A DNA stretch of 64,000 nucleotides from Didymella arachidicola (taxonomy: Eukaryota > Ascomycota > Dothideomycetes > Pleosporales > Didymellaceae), in the NCBI GenBank assembly GCA_016630955.3, contig CM049985.1:372001-436000 (forward strand), in the 5' to 3' direction. Each line of letters begins with the position of its first letter. Positions within the stretch are counted from its first letter, which is position 1. The notes under the pieces are model-generated. The model was not told the DNA's origin and made no database searches. It saw only the letters and a list, made by a program, of their open reading frames with translations. This document shows, piece by piece, positions 43,696 through 54,786 of this stretch. The position numbers and the translations under genes are program-made.

Positions 43696-46600
43696 TACGC
43701 CGTTTGCCATGTAACACGCGCAAGTGTTTGTCGAAGAGCAGCAGCTATTTAGCTAGAGAGGCGATGCGGTCCACTAAGTACCTATGGGCTGCCCGCATGC
43801 AGTAGTGGAATCTTGGAACGAGGGCCACTCTAGGCGAGGATCAAGGGTCTAAGTTGCGATTAAGCCAGCGGATGGCGGTACCAGAGCCTGGAAGGTGGAG
43901 CGTGATGCTGGACGCGATTGGTGTGGCGGGCGCAGCTAGACACCCAAGTGAAAACGAATGCGGGGAGGATGCAGAGGGTGAGGGACGAAGCAAGAGGCAC
44001 AGCGCGAGATAACGAGCGAGCGAGCGGGTGTGCAGGGAGGTGGCGGTCGACAATACTAAAAAGCTACAGGGTGGAGAAGACTCCGGACGGGAAGACGATT
44101 GTTGCAAAAGCTGTAAATGTTTTTAGGGCCAGCCGCACAGGAGAATAACACACGGAACGGAACAGCAAAATACAGATGCAGCTCACAGCTTTGAGGCTAG
44201 TGCTGCGAACCCTGCAGGCCGGCGGAGCACTGCTCATGAGCCCACGGCAAGATAATAAATGTCTCTCCAGCGCCCACGCAGCGTGCACTGTTCTGGACAC
44301 GATCTGCGGTTGCCTATGCCCAACACAGCGCGGAAAACATGAGGGACACCCACGAGGAGACACGGATGCCCAAAGTGACAAGCGCACTCTTAGGCGGCCG
44401 TAGCTTCCATCGGACAAAGAGCTTTAGCCTACGCTGCTGCACCCTTTCCATTCGCTCTGTTTGCAGGTACCGGTCTGCTGCTTCTGCAAAACGTGCAGGA
44501 AAACCGGTGTCGTGGTCTAGGATTTGCGGTGCTGCCCCTGCCGCCGTCATCCCTGGCACGTCGTGTTGGTTTCACACGGGTCCGAGTCGTGCAACCTTCC
44601 AGCAGACCGGAGATTGCTCAGATGTCATCTCAACCTTGCAAACACGCACAGAATTTCCTGTAATTCCATTGTTCCCACTCTCCACTTGCGACAGAATGTT
44701 GATGCTTTGTTGTGACATGGAGTCTGTGATCTGTAGCTCGTGGTCGGAATCGCAGGCAGAGCAGTGCAGACAGTCGATCTCGCACTGCATACCAATTACC
44801 TGGCCCGGTTTCAGAATCGCCCCATATCTGCCAGCCAAGGCGCACGGCTAGTCCCGGGGTCATCCACACATTCAGCGTCAGCTCGCTAACAACAGCAGAG
44901 GACATCTCCAATGGCTGCACCTCTTCTCGCTATAGAATGGCCAGTCAATGGGCAATTTGCTTCTTCTTGCTTAAATCAGCGCCTGCTCCGTTCAGAACGA
45001 CGGTCCGGGGCCGCACTCCCGTCGCCTAGAATCCTTCGTCTCATCAACAAGCTGACTTTCAACGGCCACATCACACCGATGGTGCACGACCACAAACGAC
45101 TGCGGCAGTGGTTTGTGGTCTGCCGAAGCGACGATATACCAGACGATCTGGAGCAGCTAGCACGCAGCGCTACTCGCCAACTGGCCTTCATCAGCACTGC
45201 CGATCAGGCCTGGGCATTGAACAGAACTGTGAACGATTGATCCGTCATATTCTACTCGGCCTCATTACCAGGCTTCGGTGCTACCGAAGAATACCCACGC
45301 CAGACCGTACAAGAGGGGTGCATGAATGGACAAGAAAACAAGGGCCAATGTCGATCGCAGAACAACCAATCAAGGCTGTTCAATGTAGGTACTGGCCATT
45401 CAGAAACCTCCTGTGGGCTACCTCGTATTCTCATTCATTCGTGCACCCACCTTGTACTTCACGCGCGCTCCGCGCTCCGCTACTTCGGTTTTGACAGCAT
45501 GATGGCGTTAGAGGAGATATTTGCTTTTTGATTTGTCTCTCTTAGCTTCCTGAAGCCGGGCGTTGTTTCAAGGCGCCCGTATCTGCTCTGCCTGTTGTGC
45601 GTGCTTTTGTCGGGGCTCGCCACGCCATAGTGTTGCAGTCTTGTCTTAGCCAGCGACGATTGGTAATGCATTGTCGATGACGGAAAAAGGCGTAAGCAAG
45701 GATATGGGAGCAGGACGGACATACCCAAGCCACGCTCGAGCATGAAGGGCCGAAATGTGTAGTCTGGGCCGAAATATTTAGTCTGGGCAGAAGAGAGGGT
45801 CTGTGCTAAACAACGAAATACAGACGCAACTACAACGACACAGACCGTGTCGCAAGCCTAATGACGGAGAACTCTGGCGATTCGGGTCGCTTTTAACATG
45901 CGGTAGGTGCCAGGCCATCTCATGGTAGTCAGTTCCTCCAGACGATTGCTTTGCTCAAGTGTTTGGAAGCGTTCGATTGCAGTCATTCCTATTGAAAAGA
46001 TTTCGAACTCTACTCTCGATCATTTGACCTTTCCATACTCTCGTCGGCATTTAGCCCAAGTCTTACTCACAGTTGCGAGTTAAGTGCGATGAAATTCAAC
46101 GTCAACTATATGTATTGTAGTGACGGCGTGAGTGGCCATGCTCTCGATGCCTCTGGTCAGATATGCGACCCAGTATGGATATACTGTATATGCAGCACTA
46201 TTCCTAGGCGCATTACTCAGTGCACATGAGCTCCTAGGAAGGATCCAAGCGTTACTTCACCACTGTAAATCTCCCATCGACGTAGCTGGCAGAGGTGCTG
46301 GACACCGCTCGCTTCACCATCACCATGAAATTTCTTCACCCTGCTCACTCTAGCGTGTTCTTTACACGTCCTCACGGTCCCATTAACGTTGAAGCTGCCC
46401 TGGAGCTGCGCGACAGCCTTTACCGGCGCCAAGAGCTTGCTTCCACCTACAAACGACACCACCAACAACAAACATCCCTTCGCCACCCCGCCTTAACTCC
46501 CGCATTACTCGGCTCGCCTTGCCTTGCAAATCCCCTCATCTTTACGCTCGATACGCTTCTGTCGACGGACTCGTGTCGGTACATTTTGTAACTCATCATC

Positions 46601-46736
46601 TCTCACCAACCCATGCACTACGCCGTTTGCTAATTCCGCGCCAAAGGTTGTGTCCACAGAAGCTCAAAGCTTTAGGTCGTCACCTAAGGTATGGCGCGCC
46701 TCTAATCCTCCTTCTTCACTACTTCTATCCTGCCAC
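43696..46736. other. Gene-poor 3-kb interval
   Basis: No supported gene. ORFs such as 44911..45240 and 46295..46591 have no family and weak protein texture. The right part probably contains the promoter and leader of the coiled-coil gene; a possible leader intron is GTATGG at 46689 to TAG at 46750, which would remove the chosen start codon. Confidence 0.45.
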
Positions 46737-48682
46737 ATGAGCTCACTAGTAGACAATCAGCCGACATCCGCCACGATGGGCCCTGCCTACGAAAGTCCGA
46801 AGGGTCTGGCCTTCTCCAGATATGCCAGCCCTACTTTGAGGAAATCTCAGCTGGCAGTGGCATCTGCTGCTACTCCTCCTGCAGAAGCAGGCACAGACAG
46901 TGGGTAACTCAACTTCCCCCGAGAGTATGCATACTGATGTTGCCAAAGCTACCACCTCCATCGCTACTAAAGAGCATCTTGCCGTCATGGGGCCTTTCGA
47001 AGCTACTCCACCAGCTGCGGAGCTCGCCGTGGAGCAGGGCGTGGCCCTGAAGAAGGAAGTGGAGCAACATACTGCCAAGTTCTCACGAGCAGTGTCGAGC
47101 GCTGTCGAAAACACGCGCCGGTTGCTCAACCTGCTTCGCGAGGCCACTCCCCGTGCGGAGGAAGTTGACCATCTCTGGCAGGAGCTGGAGCAACTATTCG
47201 AGGCTGCGAGCGAAACCAAGGCTGCCCTCCCCGAGTTCATGGAGAAGCAGCGCGACAACATGAGCCTCTACCACTCATCGATGATGAACGAAACCATACG
47301 TGAGACTCAGCAAGAGCTCAACCTTCAGCACAAGAAGGTCAACACGCAGCACAACCTCATTCTTGAGCAGCAAGATGCCTTTCAAAACTATAAGGCACAG
47401 ACTTCCGCTCAGCTCAAGGACCTCGAGGGCCTGCGGGAACGCGTATCACGACTTACGCTCGAGAAGGGTAACTTCCGGACCGAGGTATGTGCACTTGAAC
47501 AATGATCTGAGATTCAGTGACATGAGTGCCTCCGGCTGACTCGTACTAGGTCGATAAGTACAAGGAGTTATTGGAGCAAGAGTCTGCTAGAAAAGCCGAG
47601 GACCTCAAGATCGCCGATGACCTGAAGAAGGAGCTTGACACGCTCGTGACCTCGAGGAAGCAGCTCCATACTGATAACGAGACTCTCCGCAAGAAAATTA
47701 CTGACATGGTCGAGCAGCTGAAGACGACCGAGCAGCGGGTCACAGAACGGTTTGCTGACAAGCTCAAGGCCAGTTTCGAGGAGCTACAGAAGGAGACTGT
47801 CAAGACCACATCCCTGAACACATTGATCAACACCCTGAAAGACTCCGAGGGCATGTATAAGAAAGAAATTGAGAAGCTCAAGAATGAGAACCGTTTGATG
47901 AACATCAAGTATAGCAATCAGGCATCCGAGCATGCAGCCACTTTCAAGGTATGTTACCACCCTTAAAAGGCACGGTAGTCATCAGAGCGTTTGTTGCATC
48001 ATAGTCCTCTGGTAAGACCAGTATTTCCCGGAGACCCATTATTAAATGTGGGCTCTTTGTAAGAGAGGGGGAGGGGGGTTCACAATGCTAACTTTCTGTA
48101 CAGATGATGAACGATCAGACCAAGAAGATCGAAGCGCTCAGCACCGACGTCGATCGCCTGCAAACACAGAATACCGGCCTCCAAGCCAAGTTGGAGAAGG
48201 CTACTGAGCTCGAGAAGAGCCTTACTGGGCTCCAGAAAGAGCTTAAGACCTCGAAGGACGATACCAAGGCTGCACAGGATGAGGCGCAAATGCTCCAGGC
48301 TAAGCTCGCCAACAAAGTCGTGGGTCCGGCCGACAACAAGGCGCTGCAAGAGAAGTACCAGGCACTCGAAAAGAAGCACCTCCGCACGGAGACGGCGCTG
48401 GCAGAGTGGACGGAGCTAGCAAAGGTGATTCTGCTGTCATACTCTTCATTTGCAATCACTGACTGCCTCCAGCGCTCGTACCAGGAGTACAAGGACATGC
48501 TTCCGAAATGCAAGGCCGCCGAGAAGTACAAGCAAGATGTGCACGATAAGGAGATGCAGATCACCGATCTGAAGCATCAACTTGCTACTGTAAAGGCCTC
48601 TCAGACCAACGGTGTCGGTGCAGCCGGAGGTGACAGCACGTACTGGAAGGGTAAATATGAGAATCTCCTGGCGAACATCTAG
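46737..48682 (+). CDS. Long coiled-coil protein of unknown function
   Basis: Five exons proposed: 46737..46899, 46949..47484, 47550..47948, 48104..48424, 48473..48682; 542 aa. After a Ser/Pro-rich start, nearly everything from about residue 70 is heptad-like coiled coil (RRLLNLLREATPRAEEVDHL, KKEIEKLKNENRLMN, LEKATELEKSLTGLQKELK), ending STYWKGKYENLLANI. Introns 2 and 3 have good signals (GTATGT...TAG, GTATGT...CAG; 65 and 155 bp). Intron 1 is the weak point: GTGGGT donor and AAAG acceptor are my best way to connect two clearly coding frames. Intron 4 (48 bp) is in frame and stop-free, so it may be retained. The protein is probably cytoskeletal or a scaffold, by texture only. Confidence 0.75.
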
Positions 48683-48873
48683 GTGCCTAACGAAGACGGG
48701 CCAAACACCTACACAGAGAGACTGTTCGAGGCCCAAACTTGCAGGTACAGGCAAGGCTGCTGTGTGTGTGGAAATAAGAGCTGTTCCCATGCGGGGAGGG
48801 ATTTACGCATGTCAGCAAAAGTACATTGAACGTTGCAATCAACCGAACGTGGTCCATATCCATGCCTGAAGCT

Positions 48874-49882
48874 TCACTTGATGCTTCTTACCAACTCCCG
48901 CAAATCACCACCTTCAACCCACTTCTCCTCTCCACCGCCGCCAACCCCCAAGCCCCCTCCTGCTCCTCCGCCCCCAACACCCCAACCTTCTCCAACCTCG
49001 CCTACTATACGTGCGGGCTGCCCGCCAACCACGGACCCGGAAGCAATGACCATGTTTGTTGGCACCACCGTATGTGGCAAGATCTTGACGTTCTCCTTGA
49101 TGATCGCGAAGGGCTGTATGGTCACGTTGGCGCCGATGTGAACATGTGATGATATGGAGATGGCCGATATGGTGCTGTTTGGCCCTGAACAATAATCAGT
49201 GCCACGTTTACAACATATATCAGAACAAGACGCTCACCAACAAATACATTATCACCAATCTTCATAGGGTAGTAGTGTACCTGCCCTCGGCTTATCCTTG
49301 CCGGCGGCTTGATCACGCTGCCTGTTGAAATCACAGTACAGCGCCCGATGTTAATGCTGATGGGTGTCGTCTCTTTCCCGGACTGTGATGGCATGGGTCT
49401 TGTTGGCTTCAGATCGCCGCGCAGTTGCACGTCAGCCATTATAACGGTTTTACCGCCCAGGGTGATGTTGGCGGTGCCTGTTATGGCAGCCTTGCGCGAG
49501 ACCTTGTTGCCAGAGTCCTGTGAGGGCGTTAATAAGCCAGCACGGGATTGCGGGACAGAGGCTTCAAGGTGTGGCTGCAAGGGTGGCCGAGATCTGGGAT
49601 AGACACTAGTGATAGACCTCCAGTATCGAGGATCCATTGCAGGACTCCAGTGGGTAAGGCTTGCTGTGGAACAAGGTGCGCGCAAGATGAGAGATGATTG
49701 CGACGTATCAAATTTGGACGAACGAGCGATTGAGGAGCGAGAAGTAAGAAAACATGAATACGCAGTGTATAGAAGAATACTCAAGAAAAGATGCTCGGCG
49801 TATAAACTCAGAATAGACTGCCGCTTACCGTCTCAATGTATTCGCCCTTTGGTGCTGCCTTCCTCGCGGCCGGCCGTGACAT
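48874..49882 (-). CDS. Dynactin subunit p25 (DCTN5 family)
   Basis: p25 sits at the pointed end of the dynactin Arp1 filament and helps bind dynein to endosomes. Exons complement(48874..49184, 49238..49517, 49829..49882) give 214 aa. Exon 1 encodes MSRPAARKAAPKGEYIET, joining DSGNKVSRKAAITGTANI. GGKTVIMADVQLRGDL, CTVISTGSVIKPPARIS, YYPMKIGDNVFVG and VHIGANVTIQPFAIIKENVKI are rungs of the left-handed beta helix. The end has TVVPTNMVIASGSVVGGQPARIVGE. Two departures: intron 1 is 311 bp, far longer than others here, and the C-terminus contains a Gly-rich insertion (GWGVGGGGAGGGLGVGGGGE). A complete transposon begins 221 bp upstream of the start codon. Confidence 0.9.
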
Positions 49883-50103
49883 CGTGTTCGTGATATTTGG
49901 GGATGTGCTTGTGTACGCTTGTCGTTTTGGGTTGTGGCCTGCACGGATAGACGTTCTTTGCAAGTTGGTGGAGCAGAGTGTAGGAGGTCCGGTGAATTGA
50001 AGGTCCAGGCGCAGCCAATGAAACGCGTGAGCACGTGCGCGTCATTGGTGGCTTCGTGTTGTCGTGCGCAGTAGGCATCCTTAATGTGTCACGTAGTAAG
50101 TTA
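49883..50103. promoter_or_regulatory. Truncated promoter region of the p25 gene
   Basis: Only 221 bp remain between the p25 start codon and the transposon end at 50104. Any promoter element that lay further away in the ancestral locus now lies beyond a 2.1-kb insertion. No core element was recognised. Confidence 0.4.
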
Positions 50104-50147
50104 CCGAGTCCGTGCGCGTGACGCCCACCATCGCGTAACGCCCCGCT
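50104..50147 (+). repeat. Left terminal inverted repeat of the intact element
   Basis: 44 bp, identical in reverse complement to 52160..52203; flanked by TA on the outside. Confidence 0.95.
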
Positions 50148-50255
50148 GAGATCCTATCGACTTGTTGAAAAATAAGGTTACTGAGCCACCAACAACAGCA
50201 AATATTGTATAATATTGTAGTAGAGTAGTAAATAGACCTATGTGAACTACTTGTG

Positions 50256-52115
50256 CTACTTGTATTTACTTGGAAGCCTAACGTTGCGTCCGCGGCGAGT
50301 AGTGACTGGTGGAGGAGCTGAGGGTGCCTCAGGGGCTTCTTTCGCACCACCAGCATCACCAGCTTGTTTCTGACGCTTATTGCTACCTGAGGTAGCTTTT
50401 AAGGCTTTACGCTTACCCTTTTGGGATAATTGGATAGCAGTAGTAGCTTGACGAGCGTCCCTTTGACGCTGCGCTTCAGCTGCCTTCTTAGCCTTCTCCT
50501 GCACCCTCACCTCCTTAGCTCTCTCACGCTCTGTACGCTTCTCCTGAGCCTCTCTTGCTCTCTGAAGCTTAATTGCTACTTGCTCTTGCTTCTGACGTAG
50601 CTTTTGAAGATGCTGCTCCTCCTGTTCTTGCTCATTGATCTTCCGACGATAGTGTGCCTCTCTGACCTTCCGAGGAGACCAAAATACAGGTTGACTTTGG
50701 TACTCCTTCCGCTGTTGGAGACTCAGGGGCTTACTCTTCTTATTGTGCTTCTTCCTGTGTGCAAGAGACTCCTGCAGGCCTTTGTTCTGCTCAGTAAGCA
50801 GCTCAACCTGGGCAGTAAGAGAGTGAATTGCCCCTGTCAGCTCCCGCACTGCCTCACTGTCAGGTTCCTTCACATGATCCTTAAGTACCTGCCTTATACG
50901 CCTCCAGTCTGTTGGTCTAAGAGCTCCTGATTGTTCTTCTTTGTCTGTATAAGTGTTGTTGACTTGTTTGAGTACAGCAGAGGCGTCAGGGGGCCATATC
51001 CCTGTGGCTGCAAAGGAGTTGACGATTGTTGACTCCTGAAATGAGCTCTGCCACGCCGCCCAGAACAGGTGTAAGAAGTTTGATTTAGTGACTGGAGAGG
51101 TCCCCTGACTGCTTTGGAGGAACTGCGTAAGCTCATTTGAGTATGCTCGTGCCAGAGGTGAGAACAGGCAAACGTCCAGTGGCTGGAGCCTGTGTGTTGA
51201 GTGAGGGGGAAGGATCATCACGAGTATCTTGCGTTGGTTGGCGTACTCAATAAAGTCAGGGGTAACGTGGCTCCCGTGGCCGTCAAGTATCAAAAGACGA
51301 TACTTTCTCCGTGCTGTGGCCTTAGTAGCGCGATCGAACACCTGTTCAAGCCAGGCAAGAGCTATCTCGTTGTTGCTCCAGCCTGTACTAGATGAGCTGA
51401 CAAAGACTGAGTGTTCCCCTGGCTTGATATCCTCCACCCAGCCTGAGTATATAGCTTGATTGGCTGCTGGGTATATGAGGCTTGCTGGCAGGGCTTCCCC
51501 TGAGGCACTTATGCAAGCAATAAGCGTGATCCACTCCCGTGAGCCGTCTTGGAGAGTACCTCTGACTTGCTTGCTGTCCCACAGTGGCCGGGAGAACACT
51601 CGTTTTGCACGTTCAAGTACCCCGATCATGAAGCCCTTCTCATCCATATTGTACATGTGCTGAGGCTCAATGCTGTACTCAGCTATCTTGCTGTGTAGAA
51701 GTGTGAAGTAGGCCTCAAAAGAAGCCCCTGAGTCAGCTTGGTGGCGATTGCGATCCTTCCCTGTTGCCCATTTGGTGACCAGTTCAGCTGTGTGACGGTG
51801 GAGGAAGCGAGTAACCCAGCTATCAGAGACGCTGCTACCAGCTACTTTAGACGCGTAATTTCGGATTTGAAGCCTGTTAGGAGGGAATCCGTCCTCAGTA
51901 AGCTTATTAATAAGCTTAATAAGCTCTTGTTCTTCAGTGTTGTTGAGTTTCCGTTGGTTAACTGCTTTGACCTCCCTAGAAGTTGAAACCCCTTTGTGCC
52001 TCCGCGCTAACGTAGACCGATCAACTCCCTTTGCTTTAGCAAACTTTGTGTATGAAAGTTGTTCTTTATGATTGCGCAAATCGAATTCTGTAGCCGCTTC
52101 TTGAATTGAGTCCAT
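50256..52115 (-). CDS. Pogo/Fot1-family transposase (HTH, CENP-B HTH, DDE domains)
   Basis: A single-exon 619-aa transposase, whole. The N-terminus has a Psq-type HTH (LSYTKFAKAKGVDRSTLARR) and a CENP-B-type HTH (LNNTEEQELIKLINKLTEDGFPP...WVTRFLHRH) that would bind the TIRs. The catalytic DDE-type domain shows the first Asp in YNMDEKGFMIG, the second in LLILDGHGSHVTPDF, and the third acid in HRLQPLDVCLFSPLARAY. A long basic Arg/Lys/Gln/Glu-rich coiled-coil tail (about 455-570) follows, then a Pro-rich end. It acts in the nucleus by cut-and-paste at TA. No lesions seen. Confidence 0.95.
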   Translation of the reverse strand: MDSIQEAATEFDLRNHKEQLSYTKFAKAKGVDRSTLARRHKGVSTSREVKAVNQRKLNNTEEQELIKLINKLTEDGFPPNRLQIRNYASKVAGSSVSDSWVTRFLHRHTAELVTKWATGKDRNRHQADSGASFEAYFTLLHSKIAEYSIEPQHMYNMDEKGFMIGVLERAKRVFSRPLWDSKQVRGTLQDGSREWITLIACISASGEALPASLIYPAANQAIYSGWVEDIKPGEHSVFVSSSSTGWSNNEIALAWLEQVFDRATKATARRKYRLLILDGHGSHVTPDFIEYANQRKILVMILPPHSTHRLQPLDVCLFSPLARAYSNELTQFLQSSQGTSPVTKSNFLHLFWAAWQSSFQESTIVNSFAATGIWPPDASAVLKQVNNTYTDKEEQSGALRPTDWRRIRQVLKDHVKEPDSEAVRELTGAIHSLTAQVELLTEQNKGLQESLAHRKKHNKKSKPLSLQQRKEYQSQPVFWSPRKVREAHYRRKINEQEQEEQHLQKLRQKQEQVAIKLQRAREAQEKRTERERAKEVRVQEKAKKAAEAQRQRDARQATTAIQLSQKGKRKALKATSGSNKRQKQAGDAGGAKEAPEAPSAPPPVTTRRGRNVRLPSKYK

Positions 52116-52159
52116 ATTGACTGAGCTATGGGGTGTTGAAGATGGGGTGCGATTTGCTT

Positions 52160-52203
52160 AGCGGGGCGTTACGCGATGGTGGGCGTCACGCGCACGGACT
52201 CGG
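52160..52203 (-). repeat. Right terminal inverted repeat of the intact element
   Basis: 44 bp, identical in reverse complement to 50104..50147; flanked by TA at 52204-52205. Confidence 0.95.
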
Positions 52204-52205
52204 TA

Positions 52206-52986
52206 TAGCGTGCGCCCTAATAATTGTCGCAGATGTTCAGTCGCAAAAATTCAGCCACGCGCGACTACAATAGATGCTCTAGAATAGCTACTATCTAAGA
52301 GGCAGACTGTGCGACCCCCCCCCCCACCCCCCCAACGAGCTTGGCGAAGGTCGTGCTATCGCAGCTGCCTTGCTGAGTGCCTGGTTGTCTTCATTATTCC
52401 TGACCAGCACACTTCGCCCGCGGATAGCAGCATCGCAAGACACCTCCACCACAACTCCGCTATCAAGCTCTCGCTACTGCTAATAATCATCGTATGGCAG
52501 TATCGAAGCATCGCTGCCTCACTATCATATTGATAAGTCCACCCCCAGCCCTGTGGCTGCAGTATGACGATGATTCATGCAACGCCGAGAGGTACATTCC
52601 AACCAAAGAAATCGCGATCCTGGCTAGCACCAGGCGCTTCATTGGATGTAATAGTCATAAAACTCTTTTGTTAGAAGGCCAAGCCAATTTAGTAAGCTTG
52701 TGGCTTAATAGGCAACAGTATGAGAACACCGCATGGCACGTCGGCGCCCATCTGTTCAAAGCGCGCCCCATGAGTTTTACTGTATCGCTCAGCAGAACCT
52801 TTCTAAATAAATTGGGTTCCAAGTCTATATAGATCTGCGTAACTCAGCATGTGCGACATCCGTCTCTGGGGCTCCATATAGCTTTAGGATAATCTTAATC
52901 TTCTTAACTTATATGTTGCTCGTTTGTAGAAGTTTAGCCTACTGCTCTGTAGGTATAACCAACTTTCTACTTTAGTACTACACTTA
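52206..52986. other. Spacer between two transposons
   Basis: About 780 bp with no gene or clear third element. Contains a poly-C tract at 52315-52333. It ends with the TA target duplication of the second element. Confidence 0.5.
52315..52333 (+). repeat. Poly-C tract
   Basis: C11-A-C7 on the plus strand. Length is likely to be unreliable in sequencing. Confidence 0.9.
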
Positions 52987-53051
52987 ACGTACATCACGGG
53001 CGAGCGGCGCACATGGGCGAGCGGCGCACTTTTGCCAAGACCCCACCAAAA
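52987..53051 (+). repeat. Left TIR with two internal repeat units
   Basis: 65 bp; matches the right arm apart from one missing 17-bp unit and one C/T difference (CCCCACC versus CCCTACC). Confidence 0.88.
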
Positions 53052-53115
53052 ACACCTACATTATGGCCCAGAACACCACAAATTAGCCCTGCATAAGGCA
53101 AAACAAGCTGTAATA

Positions 53116-54771
53116 TTACTTAGGGACCTCTTCTGCTCTATTATTGCACGTTCGTGCGTTGTGCCCACCCTCTCCGCACCGTCCACAGCGTCGTTGGGAT
53201 GGTTCACCTCCTTCAGCACGCACCTGCGTCTTCCTCTTCTTTCCATCACTACGCGCGCTAAACTCTAATAGAGTAGTCCGCCGCTGGCCCTCTTCAACTG
53301 TGAGGCTTCCCTCTGTCTAGATATGCCTTCTTTTGCGCGATCTACGTTCTGTAGCAGCTGCTAGAGCTGCGTGAAGCGCAGCGTTCTCCCGTTGTGCCAA
53401 AGCCAGCTTGTGCGCAACAATTGCTGCCCCCTTTGAGACCTTCTCAAACGCTTCAACCATAGAGGTTGGTGAGCTGTCTATATGCCTCTGAATCCTCTTC
53501 TTCACAAGCATTGATTGCGACCTAAATTCTAGGGTATTGCTTAGGGTTTGCGACTGCCAGAGCGGGCTGTTTTGGGGGAGTGGTGGCGATAGGGTGCGCA
53601 GCCTTACATTCAGGGTTGATATAACGCGATCTGGGTCAAATGGAGCTAATCCGGCCCCTCGGAACCCTCCCTAGATGTTGCTAGAGGTTATAGCTTTGTT
53701 ATAAGCTGCTATAAAGCATAGGAGGAACTCCTGCTTTGTGATGTGGTTAATCCGGTTGTGTATAAGCTGATTGACCTCACCCCCGTACGCCTTCTTTAGA
53801 GGGCCAAAACAAGCCACATCAAGTGGCTGAAGGAGGTGCGATGAGTGCGGAGGCATGCATAGGATCATAATCTTCTGATTCTTGCAGTATTGCGCGAATT
53901 CTGCAGTGTTATGGCTCCCATGACCATCAATAATCAGCAACCGGTGGCTGCCAACAGTACGCGCCTTTGTATGCCTGTCAAAGTGCTTCAACTAGTCAAA
54001 ACCAAGCTCGTTAGTAGTCCAGCCGTTCTTAGAGACAGCAACAGTCCAATCCTGGGGCAGGTCATCGTCTTTGTACCAGTTGGACTGGTGGCGGCGGGCT
54101 TTGAAGATGATGTAGGGCGGGATTGCCCACCCTATGGCATTAATGCCCTAGATGACCGTTACCCACTCGCGATTGCCTGGCTGGACTGCTTTTGCCCGTC
54201 CACGGGTCTCTGAAGCTGTAACGACTGCTCCTGGGCTTATCTGGCCCATCATGAAGCCTGTCTCGTCGAAGTTGTACGTGTCGTTGTCCTGGATGCCATA
54301 CTTAGCTTTAGTGTTAGCTACAAGGTTGAACCAACCCTGTATAACCTCAGGATCCTCACAGAGGGCTCTCTTGTAGTCGTACTTGCGATTAAAGACCACT
54401 TTGAGCTCCTCCTGACGCAAAACGAACGTGCTGGCCCAGTTTGAGCCAACAGGGGCCAAACCGCGCTCTTTCCGCAGAGAATTGGCGATATCAGTCACAT
54501 CTGCAAGCCGGGGAGGCCGTCCTTGCTTAGACAGCTCAAGTATATGCGTAACAATCACCTCCTCCTCAGTATTGGTCAGATTTCGTGAGTTGGCCATAGT
54601 ATCAACGCGTGAAGGTCGTCCGGCGCGTCTTGCGCGTAGTGTTGTTTCAGGGGCGCTGAAGATAGCTGCAGCGCGTCGAACAGAGAGATTAGGGTCTTGT
54701 TTAAGAGCTTGGATTGCAAGCTGTATCTGAGCTTCTTTTAACGCGTCTGTCTGTTGTTTTTGTAGAGGCAT
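53116..54771 (-). pseudogene. Dead Fot1-like transposase with four in-frame TAG codons
   Basis: One continuous frame of 552 codons from MPLQKQQTDALKEAQ to a TAA at 53116, matching Fot1-type transposases throughout: LNLTNTEEE-type HTH region (NSRNLTNTEEEVIVTHILEL), YNFDETGFMMG (first Asp), LLIIDGHGSHNTAEF (second) and SHLLQPLDVACFGPLKKAYG (third). It ends with a CCHC zinc knuckle, C-x2-C-x4-H-x4-C (CGRCGEGGHNARTC). TAG codons interrupt it at 54148-54150, 53992-53994, 53671-53673 and 53317-53319. No insertion or deletion shifts the frame. I chose the ATG at 54771 because the one at 54825 lies inside the TIR. Confidence 0.9.
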
Positions 54772-54786
54772 TAGTAGAGGTTGGTG

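Larger units (their letters stand above)
50104..52203 (-). mobile_element. Complete pogo/Fot1-type DNA transposon (Tc1-mariner superfamily)
   Basis: A 2,100-bp element bounded by TIRs at 50104..50147 and 52160..52203. The 44-bp arms are exact reverse complements, beginning CCGAGTCCGTGCGCGTGACG. The target dinucleotide TA is duplicated at 50102-50103 and 52204-52205. One uninterrupted transposase fills most of it. Perfect TIRs, an intact ORF and no RIP-type stops indicate a recent insertion and possible autonomy. It resembles the Molly-like elements I know from dothideomycetes, but the name needs a search. Confidence 0.95.

Noticed and set aside
44911..45240. 109-codon ORF (MAAPLLAIEW...)
   Set aside because: Isolated, no family or signals; likely chance.
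46138..46591. Short ORFs upstream of the coiled-coil gene
   Set aside because: No conserved text; more likely leader sequence.
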